Notes: generated from the letters alone by a model not told the origin. Shown: positions 1 to 12,252, counted from the stretch's first letter. The stretch: 64,000 bases of DNA from Erpobdella octoculata (GCA_963978895.1 OZ022244.1:2074020-2138019), one strand, 5' to 3'. Numbers and translations are program-made.

Positions 1-524
1 AAATGAACTTAGAAATAATAAAAAGTTATATTCAAATATTAATAATTATAAACCACGTTTTCCAGTTTAAAAAATTGTCCATTGTTATTAAATTTAGTGA
101 ATGTGGTTACCTAAAATAGTAGATATTAAATAATATGAAAACAGAGAGTATGTATGCTAAATAACAAAACTTATCAATAGCTTTTCGTTGTTAACAATTG
201 TCTTGCGAAGAAATCTATGAACAAAATATAAAAAATTAATTGTGTACCACATTCCTAGCTATAAGTGCATTGACTCCTTTACCCCTGGTCTCAAATTTTG
301 ACTCGCCCGCGCTTCGCACTTGAAGTCTTTTTACAATTAATTAGAATATTAATTGAAACTAGAGATGATGGATTTTTTAAAATCTCATTATAAATTTTTC
401 GATTGCAGCCCCATCTTTTTCAATCTTTAGGACTGACAGTGTACAGTGTACAATTGCGTAATAACCTTTAGTGCACGTGTTTTTTTAATGTTCAAAAACT
501 CGGGAGTTGATGAAATCTATCTTA
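1..524. other. non-coding; partial copy of the unit-end repeat
   Basis: I see no gene here. About 160-290 resembles the conserved block at 3435-3560, 28230-28350 and 52700-52820 (shared phrase attgtgtaccacattcctag). Around 300-330 is the phrase cgcttcgcacttgaagtc, which recurs near 27085 and 48255. This is therefore older repeat-unit sequence into which the hAT element at 533 inserted. Confidence 0.6.
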
Positions 525-774
525 GTTCGGACTAGAGGTGTGCGCGGGGATGACTTTTCGTCCCCATCCCCAACCGTCCCCGTGAGTGTCATCCCCATCC
601 CCATCCATCCCCGCCATTATCGTCCCCATCCCCAACCGTCCCCGCAGTGTTTCATCCCCATCCCCAACCATCCCCGCAGTCCATAAATCTTTCATCCCCA
701 TCCCCATCCGTCCCCGCACCGTTTATTCCCAATTTTTATTCAATCCTGTACTAGTCATTATTTTTAACTTAAGT

Positions 775-777
<3 letters not shown>

Positions 778-833
<56 letters not shown>
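778..833. repeat. (TA)n microsatellite
   Basis: About 28 uninterrupted TA units inside the hAT element at 533-2234. Confidence 0.98.
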
Positions 834-836
<3 letters not shown>

Positions 837-867
837 GTAATTACACTGTAATGGGAATCAATACAAT

Positions 868-1065
868 TTATTTGAGACCATGAATAAATAAAAGTCTATC
901 GACGTTTTTTTCACTTAGCTGAGTTTGTCTATCATTTATTGTTAGTCCACCCATTGAAAATACTCTTTCAGAGGATGTGCTTGCTGCTGGCACACTCAAA
1001 ATATTTTCTGTGACTTGGGATAGTTTTGGCCATTTCTTTGAGTTTTTTTTCCAAAAACTGAGCAA
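868..1065 (-). pseudogene. hAT transposase C-terminal dimerisation fragment
   Basis: This 65-residue frame contains SVPAASTSSERVFSMGG followed by LTINDRQTQLSEKNVDRLLF. That is the conserved hAT C-terminal dimerisation region (P-A-[ST]-S-x-x-S-E-R-x-F-S-x-x-G, then R-x-x-L-x-x-x-x-v-x-x-L-l-f). In an active element it mediates transposase oligomerisation. The catalytic DDE segments are not readable upstream, where a LINE fragment intervenes, so this is a relic. Confidence 0.85.
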
Positions 1066-1071
1066 ATCACC

Positions 1072-1313
1072 TTTTATTTATTTTTATTTTTATTTATTTA
1101 TTTGACAAATTTAAAGTGGCGTAAATCAAACGACTTCAAGGCCACATACAAAAATGAATAGAACAAAAAGTTAAATTTTCATAAGGTATTGTTTCAATTC
1201 TTTTTTAAACATTACAAAATCAGGTGCTGCTCTTATCTCCAAGGGAAGACTATTCCAAATTTTTCCAAATTTTACACCTTCTTCCTTTAATGCCAAATAT
1301 TCAGCAACCTTAT
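1072..1313 (-). pseudogene. LINE 3' fragment nested in the hAT element
   Basis: Read on the minus strand, about 1313-1171 ends an ORF with IWNSLPLEIRAAP, then FKKELKQYL and a stop at 1171-1173. The pattern W-N-S-L-P-x-E-I-R-x-A-x-x-x-x-x-F-K-x-x-L is the usual extreme C-terminus of CR1/L2/jockey-type LINE polyproteins. Downstream is a short UTR and an AAATA-rich tail at about 1072-1102. It is strongly 5'-truncated and lies inside the hAT element, so it inserted later. Confidence 0.7.
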
Positions 1314-1599
1314 AAAAAAAATTAATATTGTGAAACTAGTTGCTCATGTAAGCAAAAGTAATTAATAACAATGAACCAGTCTAAAAAAACTTTCTTGCTT
1401 TTAATATAAAGATAATTTAATAATAAAACTTACATCATTCGAAAATGAACTTGTTGACGTTGTGGTGTACAAGCTGGCATAAAAGTTGTCCTCAAGTTTT
1501 TTTTTTGACGGGTTGTTGTTCTGAAAAGTCATCTACCAGCGACTACCAGCTTTTGTAGATCTGTATATGTATATGTCATGACAACAGACTTTTCTGTGG

Positions 1600-1841
1600 C
1601 CCTGGTGATTGTGACATACAAAAATCGATGTGAGTGCTTAACCCACTGGTACCATCGCAAGATTTCCACTTCAGAATTGAGTTGCATTTTTCACATTTAA
1701 CGAATGCGTTATCGTTACTACTCTGACTAGCAGGACTAGCTTGAATGACTTCCAAACAACACTCTTTCCTTTGTCACATTCGTATGTACTGACACGATCA
1801 CTGTTGGAGTTAACTAATTTTTGAATGTCAGCCTTTTCCAT
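1600..1841 (-). pseudogene. BED zinc-finger N-terminus of the hAT transposase
   Basis: An ATG at 1839-1841 (minus) opens a frame containing GKSVVWKSF. After a one-base frame change near 1740 it continues as FVKCEKCNSILKWK and then GTSGLSTHIDFC. Together these match the BED finger pattern: aromatic K-S-x-V-W-x-x-F, then C-x2-C, then G-T-S-x-L-x-x-H-x4-C. BED fingers bind the terminal DNA of hAT elements. The frameshift makes it a pseudogene. Confidence 0.75.
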
Positions 1842-2459
1842 ATTTAACTTGAAATTCAAACTACGATTTCGAAAATTAAACAAATAATGCAACCTACGAC
1901 TCGAAAACTTTCGGTAGTTCATTATCAGCAATAAACAACGGCGCGCTGCCAAGATTAAAACACGTTAGCAATGATAATTATTACTTGATACATTTTCGGT
2001 AAAGTAAAAAATAATTATTTTTTATAAAATAAAATAATTTTAATTTTGTGGTGATACCGCAAAAACTCGTCCCCATCCCCGCGGTAGTCCCGCAACGTTT
2101 TTTTCCATCCCCGCGGTAACCCCGCAAAGTCGTCCCCAATACCGCGGTATCCCCACCTCGTTCGTCCCCATTTCCGCGGAATTACCGCAAAATCCGCGGT
2201 ATTCCCGCCGTCCCCACTACCGTGCACACCTCTAGTTCGGACTTCATGGATGACGCAATTGATGGAGACATGCAAAATTACATTATTAAGTTTCCCAATC
2301 AACAAGTTCCGTTTGGAATTTAGCTACATAAACTTCAATTAAAATCTGGTTGCCCAATAATGTTAAAAATGCAATACTAAACGAGGACTATGCAACGGAT
2401 CTTGATTGTGGTTGGAGTTTTAAAAACAAATTTTTGTAAAATCACTTTTGTTTAACGTA

Positions 2460-3101
2460 TTACGCTCATAGGCCATTTCATTGGTGCCTGTATGAGCTAG
2501 ACCACTAAGTCGCCAGATTAGCCGGCTGAGCCAATTTGCGAAAGTACTAATCCATGAAATTAAATTTTGTAATTTCTTACATAATAAGTTATCTAGAAAC
2601 CCAAATATAATCCAAAAATAGTTTTATATAACAAGAACTCCCTGTTATCAGAATAGCGTTTTTCAAATTTAAACTCAAACCAAGACTAAACAACATAAAT
2701 ATGTATTGTAGTTCATATGTTGATTATTATTGTAATCACAGAATTTTCCAATTATTTCGCTCAATCCATTAAACCGATTATTACGCTCATAGGCCATTTC
2801 ATTGGTGCCTGTATGAGCTAGACCACTAAGTCGCCAGATTAGCCGGCTGAGCCAATTTGCGAAAGTACTAATCCATGAAATTAAATTTTGTAATTTCTTA
2901 CATAATAAGTTATCTAGAAACCCAAATATAATCCAAAAATAGTTTTATATAACAAGAACTCCCTGTTATCAGAATAGCGTTTTTCAAATTTAAACTCAAA
3001 CCAAGACTAAACAACATAAATATGTATTGTAGTTCATATGTTGATTATTATTGTAATCACAGAATTTTCCAATTATTTCGCTCAATCCATTAAACCGATT
3101 C
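2460..3101. repeat. 321-bp direct tandem duplication
   Basis: The segment starting ttacgctcataggcc at 2460 is repeated almost exactly from 2781, a period of 321 bp. The single-copy equivalents are at 27593-27900 and 52139-52447. It includes the phrase taagtcgccagattagccgg. No coding potential is seen. Confidence 0.9.
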
Positions 3102-3396
3102 TAAATAGTATATAGCCCAAAATTCAGTCCCAGACGTATTTATAAAAATATGTAAATCGTACTAACCAAACTTGACACGAACCCGACCCGAACCAGACCC
3201 GAACCCGAAATTTTGAAAGTCGAAAACCCGAACCAAAACCCGAACACGATCGTTGAAAAAATGAAAACTCAAACCCGGTTTTTGGAAAGTCTCAAGCCCG
3301 AACCCGAACTCGAACCCAAAAATTCTATATTCAAGAACCCGAACCCGAACCCGAAAAAAATCAAAAAGTCGTACCCGTTAAATCCCTAATTCTCAC
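3102..3396. repeat. ACCCGAA-rich right end of a hAT-like element
   Basis: About 3176-3365 is made of degenerate ACCCGAA motifs and ends at 3388 in aaatcccta, followed by attctcac. The same right end and the same flanking octamer occur at 28191/28192-28199 and 52654/52655-52662. The intact form with both ends is at 50258-52654, so this is an older, left-truncated copy. Confidence 0.65.
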
Positions 3397-3807
3397 TAAT
3401 TTATTGATTGGCTTTCTATAATTTTCATATAGTTACAAAACTTATCATTAGCCGTTCTTTGTTAAAAATTGTCTTGCTAAGAAATCTATGAACAAATTAT
3501 CAAAGAAAAAATTGTGTACCACATTCCTAGGTATAAATGCCTTGACTCCTTTACTCCATGTTCCATAAGTTAATTCCAAATCAGTTAAGCGTTGTTTCTC
3601 TCCGTTGTACCAGACATGACATACATCGTCGCAAAAAACAGTAAAATCTGTTTATTGTAAGCAATTGAATAGTAATATGTCGAACTTATAATATCTGGTA
3701 GTTAAAGTACTAAGGTGATTAGAGATATTCCAACAAAAATTAACGTTTCCTCGAATATTATTATAAGAAATTACAATTTTAAAAAAACTTAAATTGTTTT
3801 CTAAGAA
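3397..3807. other. conserved unit-end block, non-coding
   Basis: Homologous to 28200-28567 and 52663-53069. It always lies between the hAT right end and a TACA microsatellite. Short ORFs do not persist between copies, so I see no gene. Confidence 0.7.
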
Positions 3808-3843
3808 TACATACATACACATACATACATTCATACATACATA
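3808..3843. repeat. (TACA)n microsatellite, left remnant
   Basis: Imperfect ATACATAC repeats. They resume at 4810 after a LINE fragment, so the array appears split by insertion. Confidence 0.9.
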
Positions 3844-4391
3844 TTGTCCATAGAGCTCTCATAAGGATACGGCTTATCCTCAAATGATTTCGTTCAAGAG
3901 ACCACAATCTTCTCACAAGAGCATATACCATCTATGCCCGCCCCATCTTAGAGTATTGCTCCCCCATCTGGAGCCCCCATTATAAACAAGATATAAACAA
4001 AATCGAACGCACACAAAGATATTTCACAAGAGTTTTTCCCGACCTAAGAAAATTACCGTACAATATCAGACTCAAACGTCTTGGGCTCATGTCTCTGGAG
4101 CATCGCCGCTTGATAAATGACCTCTGTTTTTGTTACAATATCATACATGGTTTTGCCAATTGTAAAATAACAGGCTTTCCAGAATTTACCCAGAGTACGC
4201 GCACTCGTGGCCACTCACTTTGTCTGCGGCAGGAGAGGTGTTCCAGAGACATCAGGAAACATTTCTTTACAAAGAGAGTGATAAACCCATGGAACTCGCT
4301 CCCACCTGAAATTATAAACTCTTCAACCTTTTCCCGTTTCAAGTCCTGTCTCATGACCCACAACTTAGCCAGGTTTCTCGTCAACGGATGA
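3840..4391 (+). pseudogene. LINE reverse transcriptase C-terminal (thumb) fragment
   Basis: A continuous frame after one TGA at 3885 reads AYTIYARPILEYCSPIWSPH, then IERTQRYFTRV, RLKRLGLMSLEHRRLINDL and finally NPWNSLPPEI. These are the standard post-palm motifs of CR1/Rex/jockey-type LINEs: R-P-I-L-E-Y-x-S-x-v-W, L-x-S-L-E-x-R-R and W-N-S-L-P. The catalytic palm is missing, so the copy is dead. It differs from the L2/CR1-like LINE in the units, and the exact clade is uncertain. Confidence 0.8.
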
Positions 4392-4809
4392 CAGTCCTGT
4401 TGGAGATGAGGTCAACAACGCTGAACTTCTCATATATACAGAGTTTCTTCTTTTTCCTGGGCATTACGGTGGAAAGCATTTGGGGAATTATTCCTGATTA
4501 ATCTACCCTACATTACATTCTCAATTGCTCCTCGCTTTAGTTTTGTGGCATAAACTTTGAAGTCGAACCTTCATTTTGCGTCTCCTTACATGGCATTCTC
4601 AATTGCTCATCGCCTTTGTTTTTTAGCTTGAGCTCTGAGGTTGAACCGTCACTTTGCGTCTCCTTTCTTGTTTTTTTTCCGCTTTTGTTTTCTTTTTGTT
4701 CGAATGCACAATCACATTTCTGTTTTGTTTATATTGCTATCGAAATGGTGTAAGTGGCCGTTGGCCCTGCTATTTGACGACGTTTTAATAATAATTAATT
4801 AATAATACG
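3844..4809 (+). mobile_element. 5'-truncated LINE inserted in a TACA array
   Basis: This segment lies between two TACA arrays. It holds the C-terminal end of a LINE reverse transcriptase (3840-4391), a roughly 400-bp 3' UTR and a taataataattaattaataa tail. The 5' end falls directly in the microsatellite, consistent with truncated target-primed insertion into it. Confidence 0.75.
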
Positions 4810-4891
4810 TACATACATACATACATACATATACATACATACATACATACATACATACATACATACATACATACATACATACATACATACA

Positions 4892-4921
<30 letters not shown>
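4810..4921. repeat. (TACA)n microsatellite, right remnant
   Basis: About 27 ACAT/TACA units with one ATATAC interruption near 4831. It continues the array left of the LINE. Confidence 0.95.
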
Positions 4922-4928
<7 letters not shown>

Positions 4929-5059
4929 AAGAACATGTCCTGACTGACTGACTGACTGACTGACTGATAATCAACGCCGAGCTCAAACGCCTCATCCTAG
5001 GAACGTGAAATTTGGAACTTATATTACTTTTATTGCGTAAGCATCCACTAAGAAAGGAT

Positions 5060-5955
5060 TTTTTAAAATTTTGCTCCTGAGGGGAAGAAACTGGAAAACA
5101 AACTTTTTCCTAAAACAATGTATATCTCGAAAACCAAAAATGAGGAGATTTTAAAATTTGGTATATGGATTCTTCTTGAAAAATAAAAAGATACGTGTTT
5201 CACCAATTTTTGAAAATTCGGTTTCCCGGACCTCAAATGTGGGTTGGAAAATTGGGTTATTTGGTTTTTAAAGTAGCTGCTACTCAAAAACTGTGAATGC
5301 TACAGGAGTAAAAGTTAGTATTTAGTTTCTACTCCAAAAATAATGAAATACCTGTTTTACCATTTTTTGAAAATTTGGTTTCCAAGACTTCAAATGTGGG
5401 GTGGAAAATAGGGTTATTTGTTTTTAAAGTAACTGCTACTCAAAAACTGTAAATACCACAGATGTAAAAATTAGTATTTAGTTTCTATTCTAAAAATAAA
5501 AATATACGTGTTTTACAATTTTTTGAAAATTTGCTTTCCAGGACTTCAAATGTAGGGTGGAAAATAAGGTTATTTGGTTTCTAATGTAACTGCTACTCGA
5601 AAACTGTAGATGCTACACGAGTAAAAATTAGTATTTGGTTTCTACTTCAGAAATAATGATATACGTGTTTTACCATTTTTTGAAAATTTGGTTTCCAGGA
5701 CTTCAAATATGGGGTGGTAAATAGGGTTACTTGGTTTTTAAAGTAACTGCTACTGAAAAACTGTAAATACTACAAAAGTAATATTAGTATTTAGTTTCTA
5801 CTCTAAAAATAATGATATACGTGTTTCACCATTTTTTTGAAAATTTGGTTTCCAGGACCTCAAATGTTATTTGATTTTAAAATAACTGCTACTCTAAAAC
5901 TGTAAGTGCTAAAGATGTGAAAATCAGTATTTCAAGGATTTGTGCCGGTTAAAAG
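5060..5955. repeat. about 165-bp tandem repeats, five to six degenerate copies
   Basis: Each copy carries the ordered phrases gaaaatttggtttccaggac, caaatgtggggtgg, gtaactgctactcaaaaact and ttagtatttagtttctact. Starts are near 5210, 5370, 5530, 5685 and 5840. The same array occurs at 48590-49270. Confidence 0.85.
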
Positions 5956-5959
5956 TAGA

Positions 5960-6332
5960 TGAGTTCAGTTTATCACCGGACGGACGGGCCAAGCCGTTAT
6001 TTTAGGGTCTTCGTACGGCCCTGCCCAAACCTCAAATCAATGTGGGACGGGCCGAGATTTTTAACCAAGTATATAGACATTTTAGTGATTTTACTGTGTT
6101 CAGACGGGCCGGGCTAAACCTGAAGTCAAGGTGGGACGGGCCGAAGTTTTTCATCAAGTATATAGAACTTCTAGGCCTGTAAAAACGAGCCGGGCCCATA
6201 TTAGACGGGCCGTGCCGGGCCAGGAATTTCGGTTTTTGAAACGGGCTGGGCCAAATTGTCGACGGGCCGAGCCGAGACCTAAAAAATTGATCCGTGCAGT
6301 ACTCTACTATGTATGCACGGTTCAAATTCTCT
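5960..6332. repeat. GGGCCG-rich internal repeat
   Basis: The repeated motifs gacgggcc and ggccgag make a G+C island in otherwise AT-rich DNA. Homologous to 49310-49660. Confidence 0.7.
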
Positions 6333-6462
6333 AGGGTGGATGGAATGCAGAGAATGGAACATTTACAATTTTCGTCTCGAAGGAAGGACGATTGTCACAA
6401 ATAAGATTTTTGTGATTGTGTTTTCTTGTATCTAGCTATCTAAGAAGATTAATTTTTTAAAA
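6333..6462. other. short unassigned segment, possible R2 3' UTR
   Basis: It lies between the Helitron-like break and the R2-like stop codon. By position and orientation it could be the 3' UTR of the R2-like element, but nothing diagnostic is seen. Confidence 0.3.
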
Positions 6463-7911
<1,449 letters not shown>

Positions 7912-7932
7912 ATACTTACACACATACATACA

Positions 7933-9272
7933 GAATTCATAGTTATTGTATGTCGATTGATCTTAATGGAATAATTTATGATTTAATGGCTTACCCTCAT
8001 TCTGAGTAACATTTGTTTTCACCAGCCAAATTGACCAAAAGATAATAACTGTTAAAACAGCTTTTCTGATCATGATATATTTAAAAATTTATACGCTTTG
8101 TAATATTTAAAAGGTCGTTTATATTAATTACGAAGCCTTGTTTTGTTGATCGATTTAAAAATAAACAAATATTGATATGACGTTGCGCGAATTAAAGTTT
8201 CAGCCAAAAGTGGATTTTTAATTTAAGAAATTGAAATTATAAAACTTATAACTTATTTAAGTTTGTTTTTTTGCACATTTATATTTATTGAAAAAAAATA
8301 TTAAAATCTGATTCGTCTCAAACTAATAGAGACTTCAAAGTTCAAGGAATTCATATAAAACGCGTGAAAGTTGAAAGTTTCGGAGACGTTTTGTGTTGTT
8401 TTATTTGTTAATGTTGTCAAAAATCAAACGAGAAAGGTTTTAAATTCTTAAACGAAACAAAACCTGGCCACCAAGAAACTATTTGAGATAAAAAACCTTT
8501 TAAAAAAACATTGAAGATTCTAAGTTGTTACGACGAGGAACCAAAAAAACTAAATTAAATCAAATTGGAGTTAGCAAATTCTAATAAAAAGCTTAAAGAC
8601 ATTTATTTTAGAAAGCGCACAAAAACTGTTTGCTCAGTTTCTGCTGTATTAACAACGACATGTAAAACATAAAGGCTTACAAAATAAAACTGGTTTTAAA
8701 TAAACTGTTAAAGTTGGTTAAGGCCACAGATTTAATGATGGTTGCATGTTTTTTGTTCTACGCAATTAGTCAAGCTCTTTTTTATAGTTATGACGAGTAC
8801 AAGAAAATGAAGAGCAAAGTGTACTTCTTCCGGGCTGAGGTTGATGCATCCAAATATATACGATTGAGAACCGGTTATTAGTTTGCAGCATACCAAATTT
8901 TGATTTCTAAAATGAAAACTTTATATAAAAAAACGTCTGCAAGTTTGAAGTTCTGGGAAAAAGTTAAGTTGTTTTATTTGTTTTGTGATTTCTCTTCTAA
9001 ATTTATTTCCTGGTTTGCCGGTTCCGTTTTCTGTAAAATTAAAGTAGCTTATGTATATTTTTTATGGCTTTTTCCTCACCGTAATTTAAATATCTTTATT
9101 TTAAGAAACATGAAAAAAAACTCTACGCTTATTTTAAATTAGCAATAGCGGTAATGGGGCTATTATTGGCTATTATTTTTTAGCTGTTTTAGCGCTATTC
9201 ACTACTGCTGTTTTGATCATGTTTTTTGCATCAATTAAGTGATTTTTTATGGGTTTTGTTTTTATATAAAGT
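7933..9272. other. start of unit A; non-coding shared block
   Basis: Homologous to 53420-54982 (unit C); the first part also matches 30060-30370 (unit B). A 70-residue frame (8900-9142; unit C 54605-54826) is similar in A and C, beginning with TLYKKTS and containing FAGSVFCKIKVAYVYF. It has no recognisable domain, and flanking DNA is equally conserved, so I do not call it a gene. Confidence 0.55.
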
Positions 9273-9799
9273 ATGGATGAAATCTAAATCTGAGTTTTTT
9301 AAGCTTGTATACACCTATAATGATGATATTTTGGTAGCAAGAAAATCTGTTGAAGACCACACAGAGCACTTGAGGACCGTTTTTAAGCGATTTTCCATAT
9401 TTGGCATAACCATCAACTGTGCAAAAAGTGAAATTGGTGTTAAACAATTCAATTTTTTTGGCCCTCATATAACTCAGTCAAGACTTACTCCTCTTTCCGA
9501 AAAAAGTTGAATCTCTGCTGAATTTCACCAAACCATCTTCAACCAAACAGTTACGAAGATTCCTCGGCCTCATACATTTTTACCAAAAATTCATTTCTAA
9601 GTGTGATACTATTCTAGCTTCATTTACAAACCTACTCAAGAGTAATAACACTCTCATATACACACACACACATCATCATCATTATCATCATAGTCATCGT
9701 CATCGTCGTCCTCGTCGTCGTCGTCGTCATCATCATCATCATTGCGGTCGCCGAAATTATCATGGAATTAAGAGGAAACAAGTTCGTTGCAAACAATAG
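9273..9799 (+). pseudogene. Ty3/gypsy reverse transcriptase fragment (unit A)
   Basis: The frame reads YTYNDDILVARKSVEDH, then FGITINCAKSEIG and, after an extra A near 9504 shifts the frame, STKQLRRFLGLIHFYQKFIS. These are the Ty3/gypsy RT motifs Y-x-D-D-I-L-V-A, K-x-x-F and L-R-R-F-L-G-L-x-x-F-Y-x-x-F-I. No gag, protease, RNase H, integrase or LTR is present. It lies at the same relative place in all three units, so it predates their duplication. Confidence 0.85.
9658..9743. repeat. compound CA/TCA/TCG microsatellite (unit A)
   Basis: (CA)n then (TCA)n, (TCG)n and again (TCA)n. The same order occurs at 31950-32042 and 55371-55461. It is read through as His/Arg runs in the gypsy frame. Confidence 0.95.
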
Positions 9800-11285
9800 A
9801 TTTTTGGCGCCAATTTTCTAGAAAAGTTTTCAACGGTGCTGGCTCAATTTAGAAGCGCATTGTTTATTACTTTTTCAACATCTCATTCTAAGGTTTTTTG
9901 GTTCTTTTTTTGTGTGTCATTTTTGCGTTGATTAGTTGTTGTTTCTTACGCTGCTTTTTGTAGTTGCGACCAGAAAAAGAAAACGTTTTGCATCTATCGA
10001 GCGTTTAATGTGGTTTAGCTTGCCTCTATTATGTTGCATTTATTTATTTGGTTCTAAATTTATTAAACAAATTATCGTTGATTTTGTCGTGTCACTTTAA
10101 TAAGATTTTAATTTATTTAAAAGTCTCTTTTAATCGTTGTAGTTGATTCAATTATTCAATATTGTCGCTTCTTTCTGTTGTTTCAATTTTTTATTTTAAT
10201 GTGTTTCATTTGTTAGTAACCGTATTAATTTGTTAAGAGAAGATTGATTAAATTTGGCTCTTTGTCAATGTCTCTGTTTTAAACAAAACATAAGAGTATT
10301 TCTGATTTTAAACTCTACTCTCTAAACTGTTATATTATTTAATTTATTGTTTCATTATAAAGTTTGGAAGATAGCTTTATAAAGCTAAAACTGGCCAGTA
10401 AGCCCTGATTGCTTTATAACCTTTATATTTTTATACCAGTAAATTCATTAATTCAAATTCTTGTCATATCAAATGAAGTAAAAACAATAGTTAGTTTGAA
10501 TTTCTTGCAGCCGGCATTCTAATCCAAGTATTTTATTTTCCTTTACTCAGAGACTAAAAATATATAAACTTGTAAGAAACTTATCAAACCTTAAAAATCC
10601 CTACGCCTCTGTATATAGTTTTAGTTGTTTAAAACATAGTAGTGGTTTTTGTCACTGAATACCGTATTTTACAACCATAATTATTATGCTCCCGAAAGTA
10701 ATATAAGCAAAATAAATAACAAAAAATACATGTTTTAATACAAAATAACGAGATGGTTATGATGTTAGTCGTTAAATTTGTATTCATCGCTTCAGTTCAT
10801 TCAAATAGAACAAATAGAACAATAGAACAAATTTACCCAAGTAAAACAAATAAATTTGAGGGCATGCTTTTCTATAAAATAAATCAACTTTAATAAATAT
10901 TGTTACATGTTATTTAAAAATTTCAAACTTCTATTAAGTCGTTTAATAGTTTAGAGACTGATCATTAGAACTCACTTGAACAGACATCAGACGTGTGAAA
11001 ATGTGATAATTATATATAAAACAGATTTATAATGGTTCAAAATCAGATGGTAAAAAAAGGTGGTCTTAAATGAGAGGACGTTAGTCAGGCTTGAAAATTT
11101 ATCCATCAGCAAAAAAAAGGGTAGGAAATGAGAAAAGTCGTAAATAGAGGTTCGTTTGTTGGGGGGTACCAAAGTCTTAAAGTTAAAAATTTCATTTTTT
11201 TTTGTTTTTTTATAAGTTGAAAAAATGTTGTTGCTGGGTGCAAATCTAGAAAAAATACTTATCTATTATATTTCTTTGTGAACAG
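9800..11285. other. non-coding shared block
   Basis: AT-rich. 9800-10770 matches 32098-33070 (B) and 55517-56475 (C). After the phrase gatggttatgatgttagtcg unit A diverges from B and C, which continue into the EGF gene tail exon. No ORF is supported. Confidence 0.6.
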
Positions 11286-11552
11286 CAAACAGTTCTTTAA
11301 ATGCCGTGGAGAATCTCAGAGACGTTATCGTTGGAGTGACCAGCACAGCATTAGATAGCAGTCAGAGACCTGTTATTGGACAGTACAATCTTTGTGCACA
11401 ATATCCCGGAAAAATTCCGCTCTATGTCAGAGTTCAACTCAATTGTTCAGAAACTACTCCATCTGGAACACATGTTATCATCCAGCAGCAAAAAAATGGA
11501 ATCGGCTACCTGACAATCTATGAGGTGGAAGTTTATGGAAACATACTTGAAG
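11286..11552 (+). CDS. fucolectin/F5-8-type C lectin domain, C-terminal half exon
   Basis: The 89-codon exon reads ENLRDVIVGVT, QYNLCAQYPG, VRVQLNCS, THVIIQQQ and ends GYLTIYEVEVYGN. This is the second half of the fucolectin tachylectin-4 pentraxin-1 (FTP) variant of the F5/8 type C fold, whose members bind fucose on cell-surface or microbial glycans. The series C-x-x-Y-P-G ... L-x-C-x ... L-x-x-x-E-V-E-V-Y-G is typical. The acceptor is gtgaacag before 11286 and the likely donor is after GAAG at 11552, giving phase 1-1. If unspliced, the frame stops at 11567-11569. I found no partner exon with the N-terminal half, so it may be an exon relic. It runs opposite to the EGF genes, and I found no counterpart in B or C. 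Confidence 0.72.
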
Positions 11553-11955
11553 GTCGTTTTTCATTTTGAAAATTACATTATTTAAATGAAATTTAATTAT
11601 TCTAATTTAAAACTTAGAAAGCTTAGATTTTGATATATTTTCAATAACAAGAAATATATGTTTATTATCACCTAAAGAACCCATCAGAAAAAACCTTTTG
11701 TTACGCAAACCCACAAACTCCAGCTCGGCTTATTTCGAGCCTAACGCGCATTAACTTATTCAGGATTTCACCATAAGGTATTAACCAGACGACTTTCTTA
11801 TAGCTTGCTTGTTTGATGTTTGATTGCTATTTTTTTCTGTTCTCACTAAAAATTTGCTATATTTTATTTGTCGAGTGTTTTTATGGTGTAGAACATGAGT
11901 GACTCTGAAATATATGAAAAAGAAGTGTAGAGGGAAACAAATCTGATTTTTTTAA
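11553..11955. other. non-coding, nothing recognised
   Basis: AT-rich sequence 3' of the lectin exon. I see no further exon, repeat or element. Confidence 0.5.
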
Positions 11956-12252
11956 ATGTTAATTTGTAAGCAAAATACGTCCGAACACACCACTGAAGTT
12001 GTACGAGTCTTGTCTACTGTATTTAATTTTCATTTGTCGTGCCGCAGACAGCTAGCATACAAAGCTGAGAAAAGTAAAGGAACCAGTTCTGATGAAGTTG
12101 TCGGACCAAAGAGAAGAAGTAAAGGTTTTACTGTTGGTTTTTCATTTACCAATATGTGTTTTTTGTGTGGTAGTGAAATAAACAATTCCAAAATTATGAG
12201 GAAGATAATGTCAGGCCAGTGTGTCCACAAAACCAACCAGCATAAAAACTAA
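11956..12252 (+). pseudogene. unrecognised ORF with a CxxC knuckle
   Basis: This 98-residue frame has a basic middle (VGPKRRSKGFTVGF) followed by TNMCFLCGSEINN. A C-x2-C knuckle after a basic stretch is frequent in transposon-derived proteins of invertebrates, which is my best guess. No partner cysteine/histidine pair or splice context settles it. The sequence after 12250 recurs at 30385, but the ORF itself does not. Confidence 0.3.

Larger units (their letters stand above)
533..2234 (-). mobile_element. hAT transposon remnant with BED finger and 8-bp TSD
   Basis: The termini are inverted repeats: TAGAGGTGTGC at 533 and its complement ending at 2234. They are flanked by a perfect 8-bp duplication, gttcggac, at 525-532 and 2235-2242, the hallmark of hAT insertion. 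Subterminal DNA is packed with degenerate GTCCCCATCCCC motifs on both sides (545-720 and 2065-2220), probably transposase-binding repeats. The minus strand carries a BED zinc finger and a C-terminal dimerisation piece, both broken. A TA microsatellite and a LINE 3' fragment are nested inside. The element is about 1.7 kb, shorter than a full hAT, so it cannot move autonomously. Confidence 0.9.
4922..6332. mobile_element. Helitron-like non-autonomous element, 3'-truncated
   Basis: It begins ataaaagaacatgtcc followed by six GACT repeats (4942-4966) and a stretch on the pattern cgctcaaacg...gaaatttgg. That leader style is common in animal Helitron-type non-autonomous elements. The body is a set of about 165-bp tandem repeats and a GGGCCG-rich segment. 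The related copy at 48404-49700 continues into a GCGAAGC-type end closing in CTAG before T, as Helitrons do. This copy stops at 6332 without that end. No Rep/helicase is encoded. Confidence 0.5.

Noticed and set aside
586..834. Proline/serine-rich ORF PSPSIPAIIVPIPN
   Set aside because: Arises from the GTCCCCATCC subterminal repeats of the hAT element.
6032..6334. ORFs on both strands rich in GPS/ARP residues
   Set aside because: Caused by the GGGCCG-rich repeat. Not preserved in the copy at 49310-49660.
8900..9142. Conserved 80-residue ORF (also 54605-54826)
   Set aside because: Similarity between units A and C is no higher than that of the surrounding non-coding DNA, there is no domain, and the frame ends differ.
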